From Marisimplicoccus sp964437815 (lineage in GTDB: Bacteria > Bacteroidota > Bacteroidia > Flavobacteriales > Flavobacteriaceae): a DNA stretch of 9,082 nucleotides. Of this stretch, positions 1 to 6,972 are shown one piece after another; the first letter of the stretch is position 1, and the number at the start of each line of letters is the position of its first letter. The notes beneath the pieces were generated by a model that saw only the letters and a list, made by a program, of their open reading frames with translations, did no database searches and had not been told where the DNA came from. Both the position numbers and the translations under genes were made by a program. Location: positions 1-9,082 of the forward strand of contig CAYTIE010000038.1 in the NCBI GenBank assembly GCA_964437815.1, read 5' to 3'.

Positions 1-717
1 GCAATCCTTCAAATTACTGCTGGAGCTGGAGGCACAGAAAGTTGTGATTGGGCTGAAATGTTAATGAGAATGTATTTAATGTGGGGAGAGAAAAATAAAT
101 TTAAAATATCAGAACTAAACAATCAACCCGGAGATGTTGCAGGAATAAAAACTGTTACTCTTCAAATTGATGGAGATTATGCCTTTGGATGGCTTAAAGG
201 CGAGAATGGGGTTCATAGATTAGTTAGAATATCTCCATTTGATAGTAATGCAAAGAGACATACTTCATTTGCCTCTGTCTACATTTACCCATTAGTTGAC
301 GAAAGTATAGAAATAATAATTAATCCTAGTGACATAACTTGGGAAACTATGAGGTCTGGAGGTGCTGGTGGTCAGAGTGTAAATAAATTAGAAACTGCAG
401 TAAGATTAAAACATAAACCTTCTGGAATAGTGGTTGAAAATTCAGAAACAAGATCTCAACTAGACAATAAGGAGAAAGCAATGCAATTATTGAAGTCTCA
501 GCTTTATGAGATTGAGATACAAAAAACTCAAGAAGAAAGAAAAAAAATAGAAGATTCAAAAAAGAAAATAGAATGGGGCTCTCAAATAAGAAATTATGTT
601 TTACATCCATACAAATTAGTTAAGGATGTAAGAACTAATATTGAAAGAAATGATGTTGAGAATGTATTAAATGGTGATTTAGATGAATTTCTTAAGTCTT
701 TTTTAATAAAGAATTAG
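1..717 (+). CDS. prfB: Peptide chain release factor 2 (RF2), 5'-truncated by the window edge
   Basis: RF2 releases the finished polypeptide from the ribosome at UAA and UGA codons. The reading frame is open from base 1, so the gene enters from the left; 238 codons are visible, covering the C-terminal two-thirds of a usual protein of about 365 residues. The RF2-specific stop-reading tripeptide SPF is at 232-240 (RF1 would have a P-x-T motif there), and the peptidyl-transferase-centre GGQ motif is at 367-375, in the context SGGAGGQSVNKLE. The residue four positions before GGQ-G1, matching E. coli position 246, is Ser. The tail WGSQIRNYVLHPYKLVKDVRT-like stretch and the final LDEFL segment also fit RF2. 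The site of the programmed +1 frameshift found in many prfB genes would lie upstream and cannot be judged. The stop TAG overlaps the dnaB stop on the other strand. Family assignment is very secure. Confidence 0.97.
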   Translation, partial: AILQITAGAGGTESCDWAEMLMRMYLMWGEKNKFKISELNNQPGDVAGIKTVTLQIDGDYAFGWLKGENGVHRLVRISPFDSNAKRHTSFASVYIYPLVDESIEIIINPSDITWETMRSGGAGGQSVNKLETAVRLKHKPSGIVVENSETRSQLDNKEKAMQLLKSQLYEIEIQKTQEERKKIEDSKKKIEWGSQIRNYVLHPYKLVKDVRTNIERNDVENVLNGDLDEFLKSFLIKN

Positions 718-2198
718 AATGGAGTGTCATCTTTATCATCAAGCTTCTCTTGGTCTGATTTATTAAGCTTAGATTGGAATTGAAAAGGAGAATCATAGCC
801 CTCTGTATCTTCAAACTTACCTAACTCTGCTGTAAACCTAAGTCTAACATTTCCTAATGCTCCATTTCTATGCTTTGCTATAATTAATTCTCCTTGACCT
901 TGAGAAGGAGTTTGAAGTTCATCATCCCAATTATCTATACCATAGTATTCTGGCCTATAAATAAAAGAAACTATATCTGCATCTTGCTCAATAGCTCCAG
1001 ACTCTCTTAAATCTGATAAAATTGGTCTCTTTGTACCTGATCTAGTTTCTACGGCTCTTGAAAGTTGTGATAGAGCAATAACAGGTACATTTAATTCTTT
1101 TGCTAAAGCTTTTAGATTTCTTGAAATAATTGATATTTCTTGTTCTCTATTGCCAGTTTTAGTAGAACTTCCAAGATGCATAAGTTGCAGATAATCAATA
1201 ATAATAACTTTTATATCATTTGAAGATACCAATCTTCTTGCTTTAGCTCTTAATTCAAAAATAGTTAGAGATGGTGTATCATCGATAAATAATGGGGCGC
1301 TTTCAAGATCAGTAATTTGATTATTTAACTGTTGCCATTCATGTGGAGCTAATTTACCTGTTCTTAAAATATCAGATTTTAATCCAGTCTCAGCAGATAT
1401 AAGTCTTGTAATTAATTGTATAGCTGACATTTCAAGAGAAAAAAAAGCAACAGGGATTTTATGTTCAATAGCTATATTCCTTGCCATTGATAAAGATAAA
1501 GCAGTCTTACCCATACCTGGCCTAGAAGCAATAATTATAAGATCACTTGGCTGCCAACCTGAAGTTATACTATCAAGCTTATCAAATCCACTAGGAACTC
1601 CACTTAAACCTTTGAGTTTAGCAATTTCTTCAATTTTTCTTTTAGCTTCCCTAACTAAATCTTCAGCACTAACAGATGACTTTTTAAGGTGTCCTTGAGT
1701 TACATCATATAGTTTTGATTCTGCTTGATCCAATAAATCTAAAACATCAGTACTTTCATCATATGCTTTTTGTATAACTTCATTTGAGATTTGAATTAGT
1801 TTTCTTTGTATAAACTTCTGTTGAATAATTCTTGCATGGTGCTCTATATGAGCAGAAGAAGAAACTTTTTGCGAAAGCTCAATTAGATAAAACTCTCCCC
1901 CAACATTTTTTAAGGTTTTACTTTTTTTTAAATCAGCAGATACAGTAAGCAAGTCTATTGGCTCAGAATTCTTAAATAACCTTTCAATTGATTCAAAAAT
2001 AAGTTGATGAGATTTTTTATAGAAGACCTCAGGAATCAAAATTTCAATTACCTCATCAACACCTTTCTCATCAATAAGCATAGCACCTATTACAGCTTCT
2101 TCTAGACTAATTGCCTGAGGCGGTAATTTACCATCATTTATATTAACAACAGATGATTTATCATTCTGAAAAACTTTTAAAGGATTTGGATCTTCCAT
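714..2198 (-). CDS. dnaB: Replicative DNA helicase DnaB
   Basis: DnaB is the hexameric ATP-driven helicase that unwinds DNA at the replication fork and recruits primase. The 494-residue product is full length for the family. The N-terminal helical domain starts near residue 27 (PPQAISLEEAVIGAML), and a linker helix covers about 170-200. The RecA-like motor domain has Walker A SRPGMGKT at 225-232, the catalytic Glu in FFSLEM (E256), Walker B IIIDYLQLM at 332-340, the SQLSRAVE and DLRESGAIEQDAD motifs at 377-408, and the AKHRNG stretch at 441-446, which carries the trans-acting Lys and Arg finger. The frame is continuous with no intein at the usual Walker A site. The tail ends in DDTPF, a common acidic end in this family. 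ATG at 2196-2198 is the natural start. It lies downstream of accA on the same strand, 112 bases away, and may have its own promoter. Confidence 0.97.
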   Translation of the reverse strand: MEDPNPLKVFQNDKSSVVNINDGKLPPQAISLEEAVIGAMLIDEKGVDEVIEILIPEVFYKKSHQLIFESIERLFKNSEPIDLLTVSADLKKSKTLKNVGGEFYLIELSQKVSSSAHIEHHARIIQQKFIQRKLIQISNEVIQKAYDESTDVLDLLDQAESKLYDVTQGHLKKSSVSAEDLVREAKRKIEEIAKLKGLSGVPSGFDKLDSITSGWQPSDLIIIASRPGMGKTALSLSMARNIAIEHKIPVAFFSLEMSAIQLITRLISAETGLKSDILRTGKLAPHEWQQLNNQITDLESAPLFIDDTPSLTIFELRAKARRLVSSNDIKVIIIDYLQLMHLGSSTKTGNREQEISIISRNLKALAKELNVPVIALSQLSRAVETRSGTKRPILSDLRESGAIEQDADIVSFIYRPEYYGIDNWDDELQTPSQGQGELIIAKHRNGALGNVRLRFTAELGKFEDTEGYDSPFQFQSKLNKSDQEKLDDKDDTPF

Positions 2199-2202
2199 AT
2201 CA

Positions 2203-2233
2203 TAAATTTATATAAAAGAAAGAATTTAATAAA
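2203..2233 (-). promoter_or_regulatory. Putative dnaB promoter, Bacteroidota type
   Basis: Reading the minus strand, TTTA (2230-2233) and TAAATTTA (2203-2210) are separated by exactly 19 bases, close to the Bacteroidota housekeeping pattern of a -33 TTTG/TTG and a -7 TAnnTTTG. The -7 box differs only in its last base. It ends 4 bases before the dnaB ATG, so a transcript from it would have almost no leader. The box is itself made only of A and T in an A+T-rich region, so a chance match is possible; dnaB might instead be read through from accA. Confidence 0.3.
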
Positions 2234-2310
2234 CATCTAGGGAATGTCACACGATAAAAGTTTAAACACCAAATTTGTTAATAAGTCAATTTAATTGTTG
2301 ATAGTGTACT

Positions 2311-3264
2311 TTAACTATTAAATTTTCCTATATTATAAAACCTTTTTCTTCTATTAAAGACCAATTTTTTTGATGATAATCCTTTTATCTTATTGTATGA
2401 ATTAATAATTTCTTTTTTAACATTCTTAAAAACAACCTCTTTATTATAATGAGCTCCACCAAATGGTTCTTTTATAATTTTGTCGATAAGTTTATTTTTA
2501 TACATGTCATCAGCTGTTAATTTCAAGACCTCTGCAGCCTTCTCTTTATAATCCCAACTTCTCCATAAGATTGAAGAACAGGACTCTGGAGAAATAACCG
2601 AGTACCATGTATTCTCTAACATCATTATAGAATCTCCTACACCAATCCCTAAAGCACCTCCTGATGCTCCCTCTCCAATAACTACAACAATTATAGGAAC
2701 CTTAAGTGACATCATTTCATAAAGATTTCTTGCTATTGCTTCACCTTGACCCCTTTCTTCTGCTTCAAGTCCAGGATATGCGCCAGGAGTATCGATAAAT
2801 GAAATTATTGGAATATTGAACTTCTCAGCTTTTTTCATTAACCTAAGAGCCTTTCTATATCCTTCTGGGTTGGCCATTCCAAAATTTCTATATTGTCGCA
2901 TTTTAGTATTATTTCCTTTTTGAGTACCAATGACCATAAAAGTTTGATTATCAATTTTCCCTAGGCCTCCAATCATAGCCTTATCGTCTGAGATATTTCT
3001 ATCACCATGGAGCTCAAGAAATGTGTCTCCTAAAATATTGTTTATATAATCCAAAGTATAAGGTCTATTAGGATGTCTCGATAATTGAACTTTTTGCCAA
3101 GGTGTTAAGTTACCATATATAGTCTTTTTTGTTTCATCAAGCTTCTTTTGAAGAAGTTTATATGTCTTCGATGCATTAACACTTGTTTGATCTTCAGTAG
3201 ATTTACATTTATCAATTTGATCTATAATCTCTTTAATTGGTAATTCAAATTCTAAAAATTCCAT
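2311..3264 (-). CDS. accA: Acetyl-CoA carboxylase carboxyltransferase subunit alpha
   Basis: AccA is the alpha subunit of the carboxyltransferase half of acetyl-CoA carboxylase. With AccD it moves CO2 from biotinylated AccB to acetyl-CoA, giving malonyl-CoA for fatty-acid synthesis in the cytoplasm. The product has 317 residues, the usual length. Visible hallmarks are LTPWQKVQLSRHPNRPYTLD (53-72), FLELHGDR (82-89), the crotonase-fold signature FIDTPGAYPGLEAEERGQ (156-173) and the glycine-rich oxyanion-hole segment GEGASGGALGIG (197-208), followed by SVISPESCSSILWR. No catalytic segment is missing. ATG at 3262-3264 gives the expected N-terminus (EFELPI). The gene follows the LptF/LptG-type permease by 44 bases and precedes dnaB by 112, all on one strand; I find no convincing promoter between permease and accA, so co-transcription is likely. 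The partner accD is not in the window. Confidence 0.97.
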   Translation of the reverse strand: MEFLEFELPIKEIIDQIDKCKSTEDQTSVNASKTYKLLQKKLDETKKTIYGNLTPWQKVQLSRHPNRPYTLDYINNILGDTFLELHGDRNISDDKAMIGGLGKIDNQTFMVIGTQKGNNTKMRQYRNFGMANPEGYRKALRLMKKAEKFNIPIISFIDTPGAYPGLEAEERGQGEAIARNLYEMMSLKVPIIVVVIGEGASGGALGIGVGDSIMMLENTWYSVISPESCSSILWRSWDYKEKAAEVLKLTADDMYKNKLIDKIIKEPFGGAHYNKEVVFKNVKKEIINSYNKIKGLSSKKLVFNRRKRFYNIGKFNS

Positions 3265-3308
3265 ACTATTTTTTATATACCTATGTAAATATATTTATTA
3301 ATTGCAAA

Positions 3309-4382
3309 TTATTTCATTGCTTTTCTAAATAAAAAAAGAGCAATCAATGAAAAGAATAAAATTATACCCCATGCAGCAATTCCAGGAGAAAAGTTTGATT
3401 TAACAACTAATACGCCTAGGATTTTATCTAAAAAAATAAAGAAAAACCCAAGAGAGACTCCAATAGCTAGATTAAAACCCATACCTCCTCTTTGCTTAAA
3501 AGATGAAACTGAGACACCTATTATTGAAAGAATTAAACAAGATAAAGGTATAGTATAACGTTTATGCCTTACAAGTAGGTGAGAATTAATTAATGAAGAT
3601 CCACTTTTTTTCTCATACCTAATCAATCTATTTAATTCAGAATAATTTAATGTTTCTGCAACATAATTAACTGGGGAAAGGTCTTTAACATTAAAATCTA
3701 AGATAGTATCTTTGTAATTAGACTTCTCTAATATTTCCAATTCATTTTTAAAGGTTCTAATTTTATAATCAATAAGTCTAAAAATACTATCCTCCTCAAT
3801 CCATCTTATACTACTGGCTGTAATTTTATGCTCCATATTTATTTCATTAAAATGCTCTAGAGTAAAGTTATTCCCTCTCATTCTATTAGGGTCATAATCA
3901 CTCACATATATATATTCATTATCATTTATCTGCTTAAATAATCGATCTGTTTGTCTTTCATCTTTATTTTTAACATATGTTGCAATAAACTCATTGAATC
4001 TAAGATTTGATTTAGGTACTATAAACATTCCTGAAAAAAATGTAAACAGTGCTATCAATGAGGCTGATATCATATAAGGTCTTATAAATCTTTTATATGA
4101 CAATCCAGATGATAAAATAGCTGTAATTTCAGTATTATTAGCAATTCTTGAAGTAAACCATATCACTGCTAAGAAAATAAAAACAGGATAAAGTTGATTT
4201 CCGAAATACCAAATAAAATCAACATAGTAATCAATAATTTTGTCACTAGGAACCTCATTTTCTTTAAACTTATCTATTTTCTCCGCAATATCAACCATAA
4301 TACCAATTGGAATAAATAGTCCAAGCATTATAATAAATGTGCCAATGTATTTTTTAATTATATATAAATCTAAAATCTTCAT
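3309..4382 (-). CDS. LptF/LptG family permease (YjgP/YjgQ), LPS export
   Basis: Members of this family form the inner-membrane part of the LptB2FG transporter, which extracts lipopolysaccharide from the inner membrane and pushes it toward LptC and the outer membrane. The 357-residue product shows the family layout: three N-terminal membrane segments at about 12-33, 62-80 and 100-123, a large periplasmic domain at about 124-275 (predicted beta-jellyroll in the family), and three C-terminal segments at about 276-294, 302-325 and 332-352. The cytoplasmic stretch TEITAILSSGLSYKRFIRP (84-102) between segments two and three matches the conserved coupling region that contacts the LptB ATPase. Whether this is the F or the G paralogue cannot be decided from one sequence, so no symbol is given. 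ATG at 4380-4382 precedes MKILDLYIIKKYIGTF, a typical start. It is the first gene of the leftward block before accA. Confidence 0.9.
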   Translation of the reverse strand: MKILDLYIIKKYIGTFIIMLGLFIPIGIMVDIAEKIDKFKENEVPSDKIIDYYVDFIWYFGNQLYPVFIFLAVIWFTSRIANNTEITAILSSGLSYKRFIRPYMISASLIALFTFFSGMFIVPKSNLRFNEFIATYVKNKDERQTDRLFKQINDNEYIYVSDYDPNRMRGNNFTLEHFNEINMEHKITASSIRWIEEDSIFRLIDYKIRTFKNELEILEKSNYKDTILDFNVKDLSPVNYVAETLNYSELNRLIRYEKKSGSSLINSHLLVRHKRYTIPLSCLILSIIGVSVSSFKQRGGMGFNLAIGVSLGFFFIFLDKILGVLVVKSNFSPGIAAWGIILFFSLIALFLFRKAMK

Positions 4383-4387
4383 TTATT

Positions 4388-4417
4388 CAAAAATAACTAA
4401 AGAATTAGTTATGATAA
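4388..4417 (-). promoter_or_regulatory. Putative promoter of the LptF/LptG-type gene
   Basis: On the minus strand TATTTTTG (4388-4395) is an exact TAnnTTTG -7 box. The -33 position, 19 bases upstream, reads TTA (4415-4417), a weak match. The box ends 5 bases before the ATG, implying a very short leader. An 8-bp inverted repeat overlaps the -7 box and most of the spacer. No better promoter is visible in the 135-base gap, but the weak -33 keeps this tentative. Confidence 0.33.
4393..4412. repeat. Perfect 8-bp inverted repeat over the LptF/LptG promoter
   Basis: ATAACTAA (4393-4400) and TTAGTTAT (4405-4412) are exact reverse complements around a 4-base centre AGAA. The arms lie over the last bases of the putative -7 box and the promoter spacer of the leftward gene, where a regulator would block polymerase. 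It could be a protein-binding site, a weak RNA hairpin, or chance in A+T-rich DNA. There is no T-run that would make it a terminator for the leftward gene. Confidence 0.4.
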
Positions 4418-4435
4418 TACCTTTGTTAATTAATA

Positions 4436-4448
4436 ATCAATAATTGAT
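4436..4448. repeat. 13-base palindrome in the divergent region
   Basis: ATCAAT (4436-4441) and ATTGAT (4443-4448) form a perfect palindrome around one central A, midway between the leftward permease gene and the rightward transketolase genes and upstream of the -33 element of the latter. The size and spacing would suit a dimeric regulator, but a short A+T-only-rich palindrome like this has a fair chance of arising at random. Confidence 0.2.
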
Positions 4449-4469
4449 GATAAAAAGAATATATTCAAC

Positions 4470-4500
4470 TTTGATTCTCATAAGTTAAATACTACATTTA
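4470..4500 (+). promoter_or_regulatory. Putative promoter of the transketolase operon
   Basis: TTTG (4470-4473) is followed after exactly 19 bases by TACATTTA (4493-4500), which matches the Bacteroidota -33/-7 pattern TTTG-N19-TAnnTTTG at all defined positions except the last. Transcription would begin around 4504-4507, giving a leader of roughly 11-14 A-rich bases before the ATG at 4518 and no Shine-Dalgarno sequence. Position, spacing and orientation all fit the start of the tktN-tktC-barrel operon. Confidence 0.55.
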
Positions 4501-4517
4501 TAGCTATAAAAAAACAA

Positions 4518-5357
4518 ATGAGCACAGACCTCAATAACCTTGTATCTCAAGTAAGAAGAGATATTTTAAGAATGGTTCATCAGGTTAATTCTGGTCATCC
4601 AGGAGGATCATTAGGCTGCACTGAATTCTTTGTTGTTCTATTTAACGAAATATTAAATTTTAAAATTCCGTTCTCAAAAGATGGAGTTAATGAAGATATA
4701 TTTATATTGTCAAATGGTCATATTTCTCCTGTCTACTATAGTATTTTATCAAGATTTGGGTTTTTTAATTTAAATGAATTAAATACATTCAGAAAAATAA
4801 ATTCTAGGCTTCAAGGTCATCCTACTAATCATGATAACCTTCCAGGAGTTAGAATTTCATCAGGATCTTTAGGTCAAGGTCTATCGGTTGGTATTGGATC
4901 GGCATTATCAAAAAAATTAAATAATGATGAATCTTTAGTTTATGTATTAACTGGCGATGGAGAACTTCAAGAAGGCCAAAACTGGGAAGCACTTATGTTT
5001 GCTTCTGCTAATAATGTAGATAATTTAATAGCAATTGTAGATTTAAATGGTCAACAAATTGATGGTTCTACTTCAGATGTTTTAAATATTGGTAATCTTA
5101 AAGATAAATTCTCTTCATTTGGATGGGAAGTAATTGAAATTGAAGAGGGAAATAATATGAAAGAAATATTAAACGGAATGGTTAAGGCAACTGAATCAAC
5201 AAAAAATAGTAAACCTATTGCAGTGTTAATGAAAACAATAATGGGAAATGGTGTTGATTTCATGATGAATACTCATAAGTGGCATGGCGTAGCACCAAAT
5301 GATGAACAACTAGAAATTGCTCTTTCACAAAATCCTGAAACATTAGGCGATTATTAA
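4518..5357 (+). CDS. Transketolase, N-terminal (thiamine diphosphate-binding) subunit
   Basis: This is the N-terminal half of transketolase, which moves two-carbon ketol units between sugar phosphates in the non-oxidative pentose phosphate pathway. The product has 279 residues and covers only the domain that binds the diphosphate and Mg ion of thiamine diphosphate. Visible are NSGHPGGSLG (24-33), SNGHISP (65-71), the RLQGHPT loop (97-103), SGSLGQGL (115-122), the GDG cofactor motif (146-148) followed by ELQEGQNWEA and by DLNGQQ (175-180), and THKWHGVAP (252-260), with the conserved histidines in place. The gene then stops cleanly, and the missing C-terminal half is encoded 2 bases downstream in a separate frame with its own ATG. 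Split transketolases occur widely in Bacteroidota and archaea, so this is a natural two-subunit form, not a frameshift. It is the first gene of the operon. Confidence 0.95.
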   Translation: MSTDLNNLVSQVRRDILRMVHQVNSGHPGGSLGCTEFFVVLFNEILNFKIPFSKDGVNEDIFILSNGHISPVYYSILSRFGFFNLNELNTFRKINSRLQGHPTNHDNLPGVRISSGSLGQGLSVGIGSALSKKLNNDESLVYVLTGDGELQEGQNWEALMFASANNVDNLIAIVDLNGQQIDGSTSDVLNIGNLKDKFSSFGWEVIEIEEGNNMKEILNGMVKATESTKNSKPIAVLMKTIMGNGVDFMMNTHKWHGVAPNDEQLEIALSQNPETLGDY

Positions 5358-5359
5358 AT

Positions 5360-6316
5360 ATGCAAAAATATACTAATACAGGCGATAAAGATACAAGATC
5401 AGGTTTTGGTGAAGGTCTAACAGAACTTGGAAGAAATAATAATAACGTAGTTGCTTTATGTGCAGACTTAACAGGTTCTTTAAAGATGAATGATTTTGCA
5501 AAAGAAAATCCTGATAGATTTATACAGGTGGGGATTGCAGAGGCAAATATGATGGGAATTGCAGCTGGATTAACAATTGGTAAAAAAATACCTTTCACAG
5601 GGACATTTGCAAATTTTTCTACTGGAAGAGTTTATGATCAAATTAGACAATCTATTGCCTATTCCTCTAAAAATGTTAAAATCTGTGCATCACATGCTGG
5701 AATTACTTTAGGTGAGGATGGTGCAACTCATCAAATACTTGAAGATATTGGATTAATGAAAATGCTGCCTGGAATGACAGTTATAAATACATGTGATTTT
5801 AATCAAACTAAGCTAGCCACGATTGCTATTGCAGATTATAATGGTCCTGTATATCTAAGATTTGGAAGACCAAAGGTTCCAAACTTTACAAGTAAAAATT
5901 TTGATTTTATAATCGGCAAGGGTATTCTGTTAAAAGAGGGGAAGGATGTAACAATAGTATCAACTGGACATTTAGTATGGGAATCTATAGAAGCCTCAAA
6001 AAAACTTGAAGAAATTGGAATATCATCTGAGATAATAAATATCCATACTATCAAACCTTTAGATGAAGAAATTATAATTAATTCTGTAAAAAAAACAAAT
6101 GCTATAGTGTCAGCTGAAGAGCATAACTTTCTTGGAGGATTAGGAGAAAGTATCTCTAGAACATTAAGTCTTAACTATCCTACACCTCAAGAATTTATAG
6201 CTACAAATGACACATTTGGTGAATCTGGAAAACCTTCTGACTTAATGAAAAAATATGGTTTGGATGCTGATTCCATTATAAAAGCTGTAAAAAAAGTAAT
6301 CTCAAGAAAGAAATGA
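5360..6316 (+). CDS. Transketolase, C-terminal (pyrimidine-binding) subunit
   Basis: This subunit supplies the pyrimidine-binding and C-terminal domains of the split transketolase and should pair with the product of the preceding gene. The 318-residue product opens with TRSGFGEGLTELG (12-24). It carries the conserved catalytic Glu in VGIAEANM (E61), which activates the thiamine ring. SHAGITLGEDGATHQ (111-125) is the substrate and cofactor loop, and LRFGRPK follows at 166-172. The C-terminal domain includes IVSTGH (199-204), NIHTIKPLD (227-235) and EEHNFLGGLG (253-262), typical of transketolase_C. Only two bases (AT) separate its ATG from the TAA of the upstream gene, so translation is probably coupled and gives balanced amounts of both subunits. 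Its TGA stop shares four bases with the ATG of the next gene. Related folds (1-deoxyxylulose-5-phosphate synthase, pyruvate dehydrogenase beta) are less likely given the partner. Confidence 0.95.
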   Translation: MQKYTNTGDKDTRSGFGEGLTELGRNNNNVVALCADLTGSLKMNDFAKENPDRFIQVGIAEANMMGIAAGLTIGKKIPFTGTFANFSTGRVYDQIRQSIAYSSKNVKICASHAGITLGEDGATHQILEDIGLMKMLPGMTVINTCDFNQTKLATIAIADYNGPVYLRFGRPKVPNFTSKNFDFIIGKGILLKEGKDVTIVSTGHLVWESIEASKKLEEIGISSEIINIHTIKPLDEEIIINSVKKTNAIVSAEEHNFLGGLGESISRTLSLNYPTPQEFIATNDTFGESGKPSDLMKKYGLDADSIIKAVKKVISRKK

Positions 6317-6969
6317 AAACACATATATTAATATTTTTCCTATCATTAAACACACTATTATTCTCACAAGGTAACCTGGGAATAAATTTTGGTCTTAACG
6401 ATGATTCATTTGGATCTATTGAAAATATCCAAAATACAATTGATAACTATGACCTTGATTTAAAAAACGCAACAGGATTTCAATTTGGTATATATACAGA
6501 GATTGATCTTATTACATTTTATGTAAGACCTGAGTTAAATTTTATTTTTTCAAAATCAAATCAAGGTTCAACAATCCTTTCTGGAAATATTTCAGAAGAT
6601 ATTTTAAAACATAATTTTGAATCCTCAGAAATTCAAATCCCTATAATATTTGGTTACAATATTCTTGGGCCTATTAGTGTTTTCGGAGGTCCATCATTTA
6701 AATACAATTTTAAAACTAGTAGTGATTTTTTTGATTTAGAAGAAATTAAGGATAAATACAAATTATCCCTTTTGTTGGGGTCAAGAATAAAAATAAAGTC
6801 GATTGGAATAGATATAAGATATGAAAGAGGGTTAAATAGTGGTGAGATAAAAATCATTAATGCTAATGGTCTAAATATTCCAAACGGGAATATTGATTCA
6901 ACAAATAATAGATTTTCTATTTTGTTATCCTATGATCTTCCTTATAGGATTTTTAGTAAAAAGAAATAG
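6313..6969 (+). CDS. Outer-membrane beta-barrel protein, PorT-like family
   Basis: The 218-residue product begins with a signal peptide (basic KTH, hydrophobic ILIFFLSLNTLLFS, likely cut near S18-Q19). The rest alternates short amphipathic strands and polar turns: NLGINFGL, GFQFGIYTEID, FYVRPELNFIFS, EIQIPIIFGYN, ISVFGGPSFKYNF, LSLLLGSRIKI, IGIDIRYERGLN and a final FSILLSYDL. This resembles the small 8-stranded porin-like family that includes PorT of the type IX secretion system, but nothing visible ties it specifically to secretion, so the exact role is unknown. The ATG overlaps the TGA of the transketolase C subunit (ATGA, 6313-6316), with a purine-rich AAGAAAGA just upstream, so it is almost certainly translated from the same mRNA. 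The coding sequence stops 3 bases before the end of the convergent FKBP lipoprotein gene. Confidence 0.82.
   Translation: MKTHILIFFLSLNTLLFSQGNLGINFGLNDDSFGSIENIQNTIDNYDLDLKNATGFQFGIYTEIDLITFYVRPELNFIFSKSNQGSTILSGNISEDILKHNFESSEIQIPIIFGYNILGPISVFGGPSFKYNFKTSSDFFDLEEIKDKYKLSLLLGSRIKIKSIGIDIRYERGLNSGEIKIINANGLNIPNGNIDSTNNRFSILLSYDLPYRIFSKKK
6927..6954 (+). terminator. Weak terminator-like hairpin inside the barrel gene's 3' end
   Basis: ATCCTAT (6927-6933) pairs perfectly with ATAGGAT (6944-6950); two more inner pairs (G-T wobble and A-T) leave a 6-base loop, and TTTT follows at 6951-6954. It lies within the last codons of the barrel gene, 13 bases before the stop codon. As there are only 3 bases between this gene and its convergent neighbour, a terminator would have to lie inside coding sequence. 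The stem has only two G-C pairs, so the call is tentative. Confidence 0.25.
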
Positions 6970-6972
6970 AAT

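Noticed and set aside
347..610. Open frame of 87 codons on the minus strand inside prfB
   Set aside because: It is antisense to a conserved gene, has a low-complexity F/L-rich translation typical of the reverse of A-rich coding DNA, and has no recognisable motif.
2199..2310. Small RNA or riboswitch in the accA-dnaB gap
   Set aside because: I see only a short CAATT/AATTG palindrome and A+T-rich sequence, with no stable hairpin or recognisable aptamer core.
3265..3308. Separate accA promoter
   Set aside because: TATATTTA is present on the minus strand, but no TTTG, TTG or TTTA lies 19-20 bases upstream; co-transcription with the permease gene is simpler.
4240..4443. Plus-strand open frame antisense to the start of the LptF/LptG-type gene
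   Set aside because: Its hydrophobic I/S-rich translation mirrors the membrane segment on the other strand, and no promoter precedes it.
5340..5365. Transketolase broken by a frameshift or premature stop
   Set aside because: Each half is complete for its own domains, the second has its own ATG two bases on, and split transketolase is a known natural arrangement in this phylum.
5260..5598. Minus-strand open frame across the tktN-tktC junction
   Set aside because: It lies antisense to two conserved coding regions and shows no domain or signal of its own.
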